From Bradyrhizobium yuanmingense (GTDB taxonomy: Bacteria; Pseudomonadota; Alphaproteobacteria; Rhizobiales; Xanthobacteraceae): DNA of 64,000 nucleotides. The notes under the pieces are model-generated. The model was given only the letters and a program-made list of their open reading frames with translations, searched no databases and was not told the DNA's origin. The position numbers were made by a program, and so were the translations under genes. Shown here in pieces: positions 34,045 through 43,393 of the stretch. The stretch spans positions 62,001-126,000 of the forward strand of contig NZ_FMAE01000010.1 in the NCBI RefSeq assembly GCF_900094575.1. Reading direction: 5' to 3'. Numbering within the stretch: the stretch's first letter is position 1; the number at the start of each line of letters is the position of its first letter.

Positions 34045-36786
34045 TCAGGCGGCGCTGACAGTCTCGAGCTCAGCCGCCAGGAACTGTCTCTCAAACGCCT
34101 CGGCGGGCATCGGACGGCCGAAGAAATAGCCCTGCCCTTCTTCGCATCCCATGCTGACCAGGAAGTCGGCCGTTGCGCGGTTCTCGATGCCTTCGGCCAC
34201 GACGGTGAGACCGAGCTGCTTGCTCAGGCCGATGGTCGAGCCGACGATGGCGGCGTCGTCGGAATTCGACAGAAGACCGAAGACGAACGACCGGTCGATC
34301 TTGAGGCCGTCGAGCGGAAACTTCTTGAGATAGCTCAGGCTCGCATAACCGGTGCCGAAATCATCGAACAGGATCCGGACGCCGAGCTCCTGAATTCGCT
34401 TGAACATTTCAAGCACGCGGCGCTCGTCATGCAGCAGGATGTCTTCGGTGACTTCGATCTCGAGCAGCGACGGCGCCAGCCCGGTCTCTTCGAGCAGCGC
34501 TGCAACGGAATGCGCGAGGTCGCCGGACTGAAGCTGCGAGGGTGAGAGGTTGATCGCGACGCGCACATCGCTGCCGGACAATTCCCAAGCCCGCGCCTGG
34601 CGGCAGGCGGTCTCCATCACCCAGTTCGCGATCCGCTCCGACAGCGCAGAGGTGTTGACAACAGGCATGAATTCGGCCGGCGAGACGTAGCCGCGCACCG
34701 GATGCCGCCAGCGGATCAGCGCTTCGGCTCCGACCAGGCTGCCGTCGATCAGACGAACTTGCGGCTGGTAGAACAACTCGAATTCGCTGCGATCGGCGGC
34801 AAGCGCCAGCTCGCCCTCCAGCCTCAAGCGGTTCTCGAGCTCCTGCCGGATCGCGGCTTCGAATACGACGTGGCCGCCGCGCCTGGTCGCCTTGGCTTTC
34901 GTCAGCGCGAGATGGCCGTTGCTCAGGAGATCATCGGCGTTGCTCCCGCCTTCAGGATAGACGGCGACGCCAACGCTGGTCTTGACCCGGTGCTGGCGCG
35001 TGCCGGTTGCGAGAGGGGCTTCGAACGCGCGCGCGATTCGCTCGGTCACCGCCGCGACCGGCTCGGTGATCTCTGCGCAATCGATCGCGATGGCAAATTC
35101 GTCGCCGCTGAGCCGGGCGACGATCGCCTTACCACCGACCTCGCTCCGCAGCCGCTCGGCGACCGCGCGCAGCACGAGATCGCCGGCGGAGTGACCTAGC
35201 ATGTTGTTGATCTCTTGGAAGCCGTCGAGCCCGAGCACGAGCAACGCGACGCTCGAAGACCGTCGCTCCGCCGCGGCGATCAGATCGGTCAGGCCCACAT
35301 GCAGCATGTTCCGGTTGGCCAGCCCCGTCAGCGCGTCATGTTCGGCGAGATATCGAATGCGTTCGGCTTCACGTTTGCGCACAGAGATATCGCGCAGGAT
35401 CGCACCATATTGAAAGCCGTCCGTTCCCTGCCAGCCCGAGAAGCTCGCCTCGACCGGGAAGGTTTCCCCGCTCTTGCGCCGGCCTTCGAACTCGACGACG
35501 ACGGCGCCGCCCGGAACCAGAAGCGCCTGGCGCGCGGCGTCGTGCATGGACGGCCTTGCGCCGGCGTGTGCCGGCAAAGCGCACAGCGTTTCGAACGGGC
35601 GGCCGATGATCTCGGCCGGCATGTAGCCGAAAATCGCGCTGGCGCCGGGATTCCAGACCGTGATGCGGTGATCCTCGTCGGTGCAGACCAGCCCGTCGCC
35701 GAGCGACATCGCGATGCGATGAAAGCGGCTCTCGGCGATGCGTCCGAGCAGGCTGCGGAAGTCGATTTCGTCGAGCGCAATCGCGGTCAGGTAAGCGACG
35801 ATGGCGATGTGGAACAGCGACGTATCGATGACCAGGGGCCATCTTGCCTGCACAAGGATTGCGGCCAGTTCGACCACCGCTCCGGTTGCGAGGAGGATTG
35901 CGACGCGAAGTCCTGGCGCGACACGGCGCCACGAATACATCATCAGCAGGCAGATCGCGCCCAGTCCGAGCACCATGCCGATATTGGAGGTCCAGCGCAG
36001 CGTCCGGTTCTGAAGAATCGATTCAGCGGCGAGCGCCTGGAGGACCGGCCCCGAGACGATCCTGCCGTTCGGAACGCTGAAACGGTCGCCGAGCTCGAGC
36101 GCCGTGGCGCCAATGATGACCTTCTTGCCTTTCAGCTTGTCGAGCGTGGCGCTATCGCCGCGCAGCACGTCGACATAGGAGACGGCGGGAATGGAGGGCG
36201 CGCGAATGCTGAAATCGATCAGAAAGGGCGGTCGCCGATTGGCGTCCTGGCCCGCCAGCACAACGGCCATCGAAGGCATGAAAGCGTCGCCGAGCTTCTC
36301 GCCGAACGGATAGCGGCGAACCAGCCCGTCGGATTCGATCGCGACATTGACGACGGCCGGCCACGACTGGTTGCTGAACGACTTCAGCGGCCGGTTGACG
36401 TGAGCCGGGCCGCCCCTCGGTGTCGGCTGCTTGAAGGATGGCAGGATCGTCGAACCGCCGACGTCTCGCAATGCCTTGGCGAAGGCCGCGTCGGAGGCGG
36501 GATCCGACGGCGTGCTGAAATCGACATCGAAGGCAACGTCCTGCGCGCCTGCCGCTTCCAGCCTTTGCAGCATTTCGGCATGGAGACGCCGCGGCCAGGG
36601 CCACACCCCGATCTGGTCGATCGACGGCGCATCGATACCAACCACGACGATGTCGCCGGTGGCCGCACGCGTTTGCCACTTGAATCGAAGATCGGTGAGC
36701 GCATTGCGAAGCGCAGCGTGCCAGCCCGTGGACAACACCACCGCGAGCGCGATCACGACAAGAATATGCGGCCGATAGCGTTTCAC
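34045..36786 (-). CDS. CHASE2-PAS-GGDEF-EAL cyclic-di-GMP signalling protein
   Basis: 913 residues. N-terminal helix, extracytoplasmic CHASE2 sensor (about 30-265), three membrane helices, PAS domain (MSLGDGLVCTDEDHRITVWN), GGDEF domain whose signature reads SGDEF (about 560), and an EAL domain with intact GAEALIRW, DDFGTGYASLSYL, LKIDRSF and VVAEGIE. The phosphodiesterase side looks active; the cyclase side is uncertain because of the Ser. GTG 36786 is preferred for the GGGGAG upstream. Sits 47 bases from the FecR gene on the same strand, so probably one unit. Confidence 0.9.
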   Translation of the reverse strand: MKRYRPHILVVIALAVVLSTGWHAALRNALTDLRFKWQTRAATGDIVVVGIDAPSIDQIGVWPWPRRLHAEMLQRLEAAGAQDVAFDVDFSTPSDPASDAAFAKALRDVGGSTILPSFKQPTPRGGPAHVNRPLKSFSNQSWPAVVNVAIESDGLVRRYPFGEKLGDAFMPSMAVVLAGQDANRRPPFLIDFSIRAPSIPAVSYVDVLRGDSATLDKLKGKKVIIGATALELGDRFSVPNGRIVSGPVLQALAAESILQNRTLRWTSNIGMVLGLGAICLLMMYSWRRVAPGLRVAILLATGAVVELAAILVQARWPLVIDTSLFHIAIVAYLTAIALDEIDFRSLLGRIAESRFHRIAMSLGDGLVCTDEDHRITVWNPGASAIFGYMPAEIIGRPFETLCALPAHAGARPSMHDAARQALLVPGGAVVVEFEGRRKSGETFPVEASFSGWQGTDGFQYGAILRDISVRKREAERIRYLAEHDALTGLANRNMLHVGLTDLIAAAERRSSSVALLVLGLDGFQEINNMLGHSAGDLVLRAVAERLRSEVGGKAIVARLSGDEFAIAIDCAEITEPVAAVTERIARAFEAPLATGTRQHRVKTSVGVAVYPEGGSNADDLLSNGHLALTKAKATRRGGHVVFEAAIRQELENRLRLEGELALAADRSEFELFYQPQVRLIDGSLVGAEALIRWRHPVRGYVSPAEFMPVVNTSALSERIANWVMETACRQARAWELSGSDVRVAINLSPSQLQSGDLAHSVAALLEETGLAPSLLEIEVTEDILLHDERRVLEMFKRIQELGVRILFDDFGTGYASLSYLKKFPLDGLKIDRSFVFGLLSNSDDAAIVGSTIGLSKQLGLTVVAEGIENRATADFLVSMGCEEGQGYFFGRPMPAEAFERQFLAAELETVSAA

Positions 36787-36833
36787 CAGAGCCTCCCCCC
36801 ACACCCGCCCCGACGGACGCGTCCACCTAGAGT

Positions 36834-38075
36834 TCAGCGTCTGCCGTGCCCATTGCTGCCATTTCCATGGCCGTGGCCGTTGTTGCCTCTGCCATTGCCG
36901 GTGGCGCCGTTGTCGGCATGGCTGCTGTTACCGTGACCGTTGTTGCCGCCGTTACCGCTATTGTTTGGATTGCCGCCGTTGCCGCTGTTGCCGCCGTTGC
37001 CGTTGTTGTTACCCGAATTACCGTTGCCACCGTCCTTTCCGTTGTTTGCTCGCGGGGCATCGCTGGATGCGCCGGCCGTCGTTGCGGCGATCGTGGCGTT
37101 CGCGCTGGCGGCACCGCTGCTTGCCGCGCCGTTGGATGCAGCCGGGCTCGTCTTGCCATCGTTCCAGACCGTCTGACTGTCGCCCCTGGCATTCGCGTTA
37201 CGTGCCTGCCCCGGCGGAACGCCGCCGTGCGCAAGGCCGCGCGTCGCCTTGTGGACGTTCAGCTTGACCTCTCCCAGCGCGGCCGAAATGCGCACGGCTC
37301 CTGCCTTGGGGGCATGCCCCCCGGCCGCCTGCCCCGAGGCCTTGGGTGCGCCGGCCGCCTTGCTTCCCTTGTCGACTGGGCCGAGCGCATGGATGGCATG
37401 GCCATTGGCCGCATGGCGCGGCGCCGACAGGCCCGACTTCGGCACTGGGACACGCTCGATCGTGGGTGCACGAGGCTTGCCCTGCTCGATCGGATTGAGC
37501 GTCCCCGCACCGCTGAGGCTGAGACCGGGCTTGCCGTGTTCGAAGACGGTGGCCGCTTGTCCGGGCATCACTTGCGCAATCTGTCCCGTCTTGAAATCGG
37601 AGACTTCGACCTGGCCGCGGAGCACGCCGACCTTGGTGCTACCGGCACCGACCGTGACGCTGAACTGCGTTCCCTTGACCACGGCGGCGAGATAGGGCGT
37701 CTCGACCTCGAAATGCTTGACGTTGCGCTTCTCGACCTCGAGCAGGATCGAACCCGCCTGCTGGATGATGGTGGTCGACAGGCCGTCCTTCTTCTCGGCC
37801 GGCAGGCCCACCATCGAATTGGGAGAGATCAGGATCGTTTCCTCGCCGCGGACGAGGAGAACGCGCCCGTTGCGACCGGTGCGAATGGTATCGCCAGGTT
37901 TCAGCGTTCCTTCTGACGTCAACGACACCTGCTGGGCGCCGCTCGTGGCAAGCCAGACCTCGCCCGAGGATTTGCTGACCGACCACACACCCTCGTCCGC
38001 CGCGAATGCGCTGGAAGCCATTCCCAGGATCAGCGCCGCCGCCAGGGCGCGCCGCATTCCAACTCTGCCGAACAT
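36834..38075 (-). CDS. FecR-domain periplasmic protein with Asn/Gly-rich tail
   Basis: 413 residues. Signal peptide (LAAALILGMASSAFAAD), FecR domain (about 55-170; LKPGDTIRTGRNGRVLLV, YLAAVVKGTQFSV), Pro/Ala linker, then a C-terminal 75 residues almost purely Asn, Gly and His. Known FecR-domain proteins of this layout sit beside CHASE2 signalling proteins. The low-complexity tail may be a flexible surface or binding segment. Divergent from the TpsB gene. Confidence 0.85.
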   Translation of the reverse strand: MFGRVGMRRALAAALILGMASSAFAADEGVWSVSKSSGEVWLATSGAQQVSLTSEGTLKPGDTIRTGRNGRVLLVRGEETILISPNSMVGLPAEKKDGLSTTIIQQAGSILLEVEKRNVKHFEVETPYLAAVVKGTQFSVTVGAGSTKVGVLRGQVEVSDFKTGQIAQVMPGQAATVFEHGKPGLSLSGAGTLNPIEQGKPRAPTIERVPVPKSGLSAPRHAANGHAIHALGPVDKGSKAAGAPKASGQAAGGHAPKAGAVRISAALGEVKLNVHKATRGLAHGGVPPGQARNANARGDSQTVWNDGKTSPAASNGAASSGAASANATIAATTAGASSDAPRANNGKDGGNGNSGNNNGNGGNSGNGGNPNNSGNGGNNGHGNSSHADNGATGNGRGNNGHGHGNGSNGHGRR

Positions 38076-38206
38076 GATGATCCTCAGCCCGCGTTTACAG
38101 CCAAGCCTGAGGGGTATCCGAAATCACTCAAGATAGGATTATCGGAAAGCGGCCAGCGGAGCGGCCGGATTAACCAATCGTTGACCATAAAAACCTATGA
38201 AAAATC

Positions 38207-40003
38207 ATGCGGCTAACGAACCCTTACCGTCCCGTGGCAGATCCTCCGTTGAACTACGGAGACAAAGTCGACGCGCGCGGTGAGACGCGGCATCTCCTTA
38301 CCGCATTGGTATCGGCGGCAGTAATTTTCGCGGCGACTCCAGCGGCACTCGCTCAACAGGCGAACCAGCCGGGCTTCGATCCGCGCCAGCCCGAGAAATA
38401 TTTTGATAACCAGACCGAGCAGGAATCGCTCGGCCGGCCGCCGGTCCGGTTGCCGAGCGTCGGACAGCCCACGACGGGCGGCGATACCAAGCCGCAATTC
38501 GTGCTGCGCGGCGTCAGCGTCGGCGGCGCCCATGCGGTTTCCCCTGATCGCATCGCCGCTGTCTACCAGCCTTATCTCGGCCGGAAGGTCTCGCAGGCGG
38601 ATCTGGCCGCGATCGCAGGCGCCATCAGCGACCTCTACCGCGAAGCCGGCTTTCATCTGAGCCGCGCCATCGTGCCACCACAAGACATCGCCGACGGCCG
38701 TGTCCAGATTCAGGTCCTGGAAGGTGCGATCGTGCAGGCCGAGCTGAAGGGCGACGGTGCCGAACAGTTCGGCGTAAGGCCGATGCTGGCGCCGGTTCTG
38801 ACCGAACATCCTTCGCGACTGGCAACGCTCGAACGCCAGCTCTTCCTGATCAATGGCAGGCCGGGCGTCCGGATCACCGACACTGCGCTGGAGGAGATCG
38901 GCGGTACGACGGGCCGCTTCCGCCTGACCATCTACTTGAAAACCTGGCACGTCTTCTCCTCGTTCGGCCTCGACAATCTCGGATCCTCGTCGGTCGGTCC
39001 CTGGCAAACCTACGCCACCGGCGCGTTCAACTCTTACCTCACGCCCGGCGATGCATTGGCGGTCAACCTGTCGACCATTGCCAACGACCCCCGCCAACTC
39101 GGCTTCGCACGGCTGTCGTACGATGCGCCCGTCGGCGTCGACGGTGTCCGCCTGGGTGCTTCCGTGCTGTACAGCGCGGTAAGGCCGGGCGATATGCGCC
39201 GGCTCGATAGCGACATCACCACGACCCAGGCGTTCGAGCTGCGTGCCAGCATGGTCCCGTTGCAGTCGCAATCCTCCACGCTCACGCTGACCGCCGCCAC
39301 GACCTTCAGCAATGTGTCCGAGCATGACCTTTACGGGCCCTGGTACAACGACCACATCAGGACGGCGAGCCTGACCGCCGACTACCGGCTGTTGGATCCT
39401 TTTGGCGGCACCAATTTTGCGACTCTGACCTACCGTCAGGGGCTCGACGTTTTTGGCGCCTCACATTTCGAGGACGATCTGTTGTCACGCGACGGAGCCT
39501 CCTCGAACTTCTCGGTCCTGAATCTCTGGTTCACGCGCTACCAGACACTCAACGATGTCTGGTCGCTCAAGCTCGCTGCCGCGAGCCAGACGGCGTCGCG
39601 CCCGCTGTTCACTTCGCAACAATTCTATCTCGGCGGCGCGGCCTTCGGCCGTGGCTATGGCGCAGCCGAGATCAGCGGCGACAACGGCCTTGCCGGCTCG
39701 CTCGAGCTGCGCTTCGACCAGAAGCTCAATTTCCGCTATTGGACCGGCTACCAGCTCTATGCCTTTGGCGACGCTGGCGCAGTCTGGAACCACGGTTATC
39801 GCCCGAGCGACGGGCTGTCGCTGACATCGGCCGGAGCCGGTGTGCGCTTCTTCCTGCCGGACGACCTCCAGGCCGATTTCGGCGTCGCCGTCCCCTTAAG
39901 CTACCGGGCGCCGGACAACGAGCGTCGCAGCCCACGCTTTCTTTTCACGCTGTCGAGCGCGTTCCGGCTCTGCCCCGAACGCGGCCGGGCGAGCTGTCTC
40001 TAG
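38207..40003 (+). CDS. TpsB/ShlB-type two-partner secretion transporter
   Basis: 598 residues. Long-leader signal sequence (LLTALVSAAVIFAATPAALAQ), POTRA-like domain (about 98-175; FVLRGVSVGGAHAVSP), then a 16-strand-type barrel with the lid-loop motif as FGRGYGAAEISGDNG (about 480). Outer-membrane exporter of a large TpsA exoprotein in known systems, but no TpsA gene lies in the window. Shares its upstream region with the divergent FecR gene. Confidence 0.88.
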   Translation: MRLTNPYRPVADPPLNYGDKVDARGETRHLLTALVSAAVIFAATPAALAQQANQPGFDPRQPEKYFDNQTEQESLGRPPVRLPSVGQPTTGGDTKPQFVLRGVSVGGAHAVSPDRIAAVYQPYLGRKVSQADLAAIAGAISDLYREAGFHLSRAIVPPQDIADGRVQIQVLEGAIVQAELKGDGAEQFGVRPMLAPVLTEHPSRLATLERQLFLINGRPGVRITDTALEEIGGTTGRFRLTIYLKTWHVFSSFGLDNLGSSSVGPWQTYATGAFNSYLTPGDALAVNLSTIANDPRQLGFARLSYDAPVGVDGVRLGASVLYSAVRPGDMRRLDSDITTTQAFELRASMVPLQSQSSTLTLTAATTFSNVSEHDLYGPWYNDHIRTASLTADYRLLDPFGGTNFATLTYRQGLDVFGASHFEDDLLSRDGASSNFSVLNLWFTRYQTLNDVWSLKLAAASQTASRPLFTSQQFYLGGAAFGRGYGAAEISGDNGLAGSLELRFDQKLNFRYWTGYQLYAFGDAGAVWNHGYRPSDGLSLTSAGAGVRFFLPDDLQADFGVAVPLSYRAPDNERRSPRFLFTLSSAFRLCPERGRASCL

Positions 40004-40534
40004 CCGCCCGGTCCTTCGGGCGGGATGTCGCATCCTGACAGCTTTTCCCCGCGGCCATCCTTCGAGACTCCCGCTTGAGGCGGGCTCCTCAGAATGAGGC
40101 CGGAGTGCGCGGCCGGAGTTTCCACGGGCACAGACGCTGATGAGCCTCATCGTGAGGAGACGCTCGACCGCTTCCTGCGTGACAGCGCCAGCAGCGCGCT
40201 CACGCCTGCGGATACGAAGAGCGCAATGATCATGAACCCGGGCGACTATTGGCCGGGACGCTTTGCGGCAGATCAAGGCGGCTCCGACACGGCACGCTAA
40301 GAAACCACATGCTGTCGGAGAGACACGTGTCGCACTATACCGGAAGTCTTGGTACGAAAAGCCTTGTTCCGAAGGGCCTGCCCGCGGCGAGGGTGCCGGC
40401 ATTCATGCGGCATCTCTATCGTTCGACCCGCAGGCTGCTGCGCTCGATCGTCGCTCGCATCGATCTCTCGCAATTTCCAGGATCCTGCTGCGGATGAGCG
40501 CGGCAGCCGCAAGCGAATGCAGAAAGATTGCCCT
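40004..40534. other. Gene-poor stretch with extragenic palindromes
   Basis: 40056-40099 is a CATCCTTCGAGAC / CCTCAGAATGAGG palindrome of a type frequent in Bradyrhizobium intergenic DNA; a reverse-oriented half (CCTCATCGTGAGGAGACGC) follows near 40146. Short frames here are not convincing. Confidence 0.5.
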
Positions 40535-40852
40535 ATGCTCCGACATGTGAGACGGATTTTCCTGCTGCTTGGCCTCGTCTCTGGCTTCGGCTCGTCGTCC
40601 GCTCTCGGTGCTGATGCCGGTCACGGCGCCGAACTCGCCAGGCGCTGGTGCGCGAGCTGCCATGTCGTGGCGAACGGACAGGCTCAGGCGAGCGCCGACG
40701 TCCCTTCCTTTGCGTCAGTCGCGCGCAGGCCGGATTTCAGTGCGGAAAGGCTCGCATTCTTCCTGCTCGATCCGCACCCGAAGATGCCGAATTTTCCCCT
40801 GAGCCGAACCGAAGCCGGCGATATCGCGGCCTACATCGCATCGCTGCGTTAG
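40535..40852 (+). CDS. Small periplasmic cytochrome c
   Basis: About 105 residues. Signal peptide (RIFLLLGLVSGFGSSSALGA), haem motif CASCH (39-43) and a probable axial Met in HPKMPNFPLS (about 84). Mono-haem class I cytochrome; electron partner unknown. Start uncertain between ATG 40535 and ATG 40517. Confidence 0.85.
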   Translation: MLRHVRRIFLLLGLVSGFGSSSALGADAGHGAELARRWCASCHVVANGQAQASADVPSFASVARRPDFSAERLAFFLLDPHPKMPNFPLSRTEAGDIAAYIASLR

Positions 40853-41139
40853 ATGCCTGATCGGCCGCCGAAGGCCGCGCTCGCGCAAACCGAGCGGCGC
40901 GCTTTTCCGAAGGTCATACTTCAGCAATAGTCTGAGCTTCATCCCGGATGGTCACGCCGGGCTGCACGAAGGCTGCAAATGCAAATCCCTGCCGGTGGAC
41001 CGGCAGGGATCAGCAGAAAGGATGACAGACGGCGAATGAGATCATTCGGTGGCCCATCATGGACCTGCACCGGTATCGAAGCGCGGATCTTCACGTCATA
41101 CAAGATCAATTTGTGGGCACGCTGTACACAGACCGAAAA

Positions 41140-41481
41140 TCAGGACTTGCCCTTGCCGGGTTGCATGAGACTGCCGGTCATCTGACGCATGTGATCTCCG
41201 GCGCTGGTGAACTGACTGCGGAGGAAATCGGATTGGATTCGCATCGCCTCCTGGAGGTCGGTGGCATGCACCAGCTTGCGCGCATGCTCGAAGGCCGACT
41301 TCATGTTCTGCTCCGTGAAAGCCAACGCCTGCTTCGACACCTCTGTCCCCGCCCCCGGAACGGACGACATCGATTTGGTCGCCGCTTCAAAGAACATGCC
41401 GAAGGCCTTTTCGGCCTGGTCGATGGTCTTCTCGGCCAAATCACGCAGTTCGGCCGGAACTTCGATTTTCGGTTCGATCAT
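41140..41481 (-). CDS. Phasin family protein
   Basis: 113 residues, helical, phasin pattern (LRDLAEKTIDQAEKAFGMFF; HARKLVHATDLQEAMRIQSD). Binds the surface of polyhydroxyalkanoate granules. ATG 41481 follows GGAGGAG. A weak remnant of the extragenic palindrome (TTTTCCGAAGGTCATAC) lies at about 40901 upstream of its 3' side. Confidence 0.9.
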   Translation of the reverse strand: MIEPKIEVPAELRDLAEKTIDQAEKAFGMFFEAATKSMSSVPGAGTEVSKQALAFTEQNMKSAFEHARKLVHATDLQEAMRIQSDFLRSQFTSAGDHMRQMTGSLMQPGKGKS

Positions 41482-41614
41482 GGTCTCACTCCTCCCTTTT
41501 TCCGTCTGAATACCACATTTGCCTGACCGCCATCCAGCCGCCAGCGCTCCGGCGAACGATGCCGGGGAGCCTGCTCTGGCAGGAAAATGGGCAGGATGGG
41601 CGCGCGGCCGGGCT

Positions 41615-41800
41615 CTAGGATAAGGGGTGCTCGGGAAGAGCTTCGTCGGTGGCGAGATCTTCGACCAGCTTGATCACCTCGAAGCGCTGTCGCGGCGCGA
41701 GCTTCAGGAAGGCCCGGAGCAGGCGCAGACTTTCCACGGTGCTGCCTGCAGGCACACCGAGCTTGAGATGCAGCTCAGCCGCGAAATTGAGGTTTTTCAT
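41615..41800 (-). CDS. Small protein of unknown function
   Basis: 61 residues: MKNLNFAAELHLKLGVPAGS, then ESLRLLRAFLKLAPRQRFEV. Compact helical composition. ATG 41800 is chosen since the upstream part of the open frame is not protein-like. Role unknown. Confidence 0.6.
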   Translation of the reverse strand: MKNLNFAAELHLKLGVPAGSTVESLRLLRAFLKLAPRQRFEVIKLVEDLATDEALPEHPLS

Positions 41801-42370
41801 CTCGCACCTATGACAAGCATCGGTCGTGATCCGCTCGAGAACCGAACGCCGCAACAGAACTATGGCGACGAACGTTCGGCCGAAGGGACCCGCCGGGTTG
41901 CAGGCTGAACCGCGTCCAAACGACGGCTTCCATCTGGTTGCAACTATGCCAAGCAACAACCCATCCGGCAAGCCCAACCGTGGGTATAGCGATGCTTGGT
42001 CTGCATCGCGCCACAGCGTTTTCCGGATAACAGGAATATCGATCGCCGTCACCCACCTGCGTCAAGAAGCGTCATCAATCACGCGCACAGCCCCTCTTGC
42101 TGTCAATCAACACGGGGTTTCGTCGTGTTTCCGATGTTAAATGCACGTTAGCGCGCACGAATTGGCGATTCTTCAGCAAGCTACACGCATTTGTTGAATC
42201 CGTCCCGGCGGTTGCATTAAGCGGGTGAAAGTCGATCTCGCGGCCAGTCCACCGTGAACCGCCGTCCACGCGCGAGCGACCAAGCCGTTGCGGCACGGCC
42301 ACGCAGACACGGGCGCCATGGCTGAAAACTCTTCGATTTGGGCGCGCCTCAGCACCAAAAGGACGACGGC
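41801..42370. other. Intergenic, no gene seen
   Basis: Frames exist on both strands but none has a good ribosome site or recognisable composition. No repeat or strong hairpin noticed. Confidence 0.4.
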
Positions 42371-42727
42371 ATGCTTTCTCGCTGCGATCTCATCAAGGGC
42401 GCCGCAATCGCGCTTCTCACCCTCTCGACACAAGGCGCATGGGCGCAGGAGACCAAGATGAACCTGTTCAAGATCGTCACCGTCAAGGACGAAATCGTCG
42501 TCGGACTGTCGGCGCAGGAGCTTCAGGCGCTCGGCGGCAATGATGCGAGCGCCGTTGCACACGCGCTGGCACAGAAGGGCGATCTCACCGTCTGGCAATA
42601 CAACGTGCATCGTGGCCCCAACGGCGAATTACAGCAGGCACCGACAGCCAAGATCGGGCTGCTGGCCCATGCCTCGCTGCGCGTCGAGCCCTACACCACG
42701 CCTTACCAGATCGTCCCTCACCCGTAA
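42371..42727 (+). CDS. Small exported protein of unknown function
   Basis: 118 residues. N-terminal hydrophobic signal (GAAIALLTLSTQGAWAQ), then a mixed domain with VTVKDEIVVGLSAQELQALG. ATG 42371 is preceded by AAAGGA. No family recognised. Confidence 0.6.
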   Translation: MLSRCDLIKGAAIALLTLSTQGAWAQETKMNLFKIVTVKDEIVVGLSAQELQALGGNDASAVAHALAQKGDLTVWQYNVHRGPNGELQQAPTAKIGLLAHASLRVEPYTTPYQIVPHP

Positions 42728-42740
42728 GCAATGGGCGGGA

Positions 42741-42764
42741 CGCCGGCGGCCGAGACCGCCGGCG
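42741..42764. terminator. Perfect 9-bp hairpin between convergent genes
   Basis: CGCCGGCGG, 6-nt loop, exact complement. No T-run on either side, so it may act as a Rho-assisted or weak bidirectional end for the exported-protein gene and the convergent phage-type gene. Confidence 0.5.
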
Positions 42765-42772
42765 CTCCGCAA

Positions 42773-43348
42773 TCATCCACGTCGCCCCCCGCGCGCCGTT
42801 CCCGTCTCCGTCGCGAAGCCGTAGATCAGCGCCAGCCGGTCCAGGCATTCGCGGAAACGCCGCGCGAAGTAATCGTTCCAGCGTTGCGTGCGGACGGCAC
42901 GACGCTGCCCAACCTGATCCATGGTCAGACCCAGCACCAGCACGTCGTGCACCAGCGCGGCGCCGTCGGTGCCGAGCTCTCGTTCGATCCTGTTGAGCCG
43001 CAGCACCGCCTGGCGCTGGCTTTCGGTGACGGGCTCACGCGTGCCCGTCCCATCGACATATTCGCGCGTCGTATCCACCGCCTGCGGGCCGCGCTCCGCC
43101 CGCTCCCAATCGTTCTGGAAGGCGCGGCCGCCGCGGTACTGCGCCTCGTCGATCTGATGGTGCGCGTGCAGCCGGCCAAGCGGATCGCCGCGGACCGATC
43201 GGATCGCCAGGATCTTCTCGCCGGAATCGAGCGCGAGCGGATTGTCGACCTCCACCTCCGCGATCTCGGCGTTGAACGGCACCTCCCGCGACCGCCGGTC
43301 GTAGATCTGCGCCAATTTGTAGGACTTGTTGCGTCGGGCACGAGCCAC
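42773..43348 (-). CDS. Phage-type protein of unknown function
   Basis: 191 residues. Contains DPLGRLHAHHQIDEAQYRGG, WERAERGPQAVD and a C-terminal helical region (LVHDVLVLGLTMDQVGQRRA, then WNDYFARRFRECLDRLA) that looks like a helix-turn-helix as in phage late regulators or small terminase partners. GTG 43348 is fixed by AAGGAG six bases upstream. It lies downstream of the GcrA-like gene on the same strand. Confidence 0.6.
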   Translation of the reverse strand: MARARRNKSYKLAQIYDRRSREVPFNAEIAEVEVDNPLALDSGEKILAIRSVRGDPLGRLHAHHQIDEAQYRGGRAFQNDWERAERGPQAVDTTREYVDGTGTREPVTESQRQAVLRLNRIERELGTDGAALVHDVLVLGLTMDQVGQRRAVRTQRWNDYFARRFRECLDRLALIYGFATETGTARGGRRG

Positions 43349-43393
43349 TCGGATCTCCTTGCAAGACTGAGAGTTGAACGGAGGGCGGCACCG

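Noticed and set aside
35215..36936. 573-codon plus-strand open frame opposite the GGDEF-EAL gene
   Set aside because: Antisense shadow; the minus-strand protein has full domain support.
36846..37916. 356-codon plus-strand frame opposite the FecR gene
   Set aside because: Complement of the Asn/Gly repeat region gives a Val/Ala-rich artefact.
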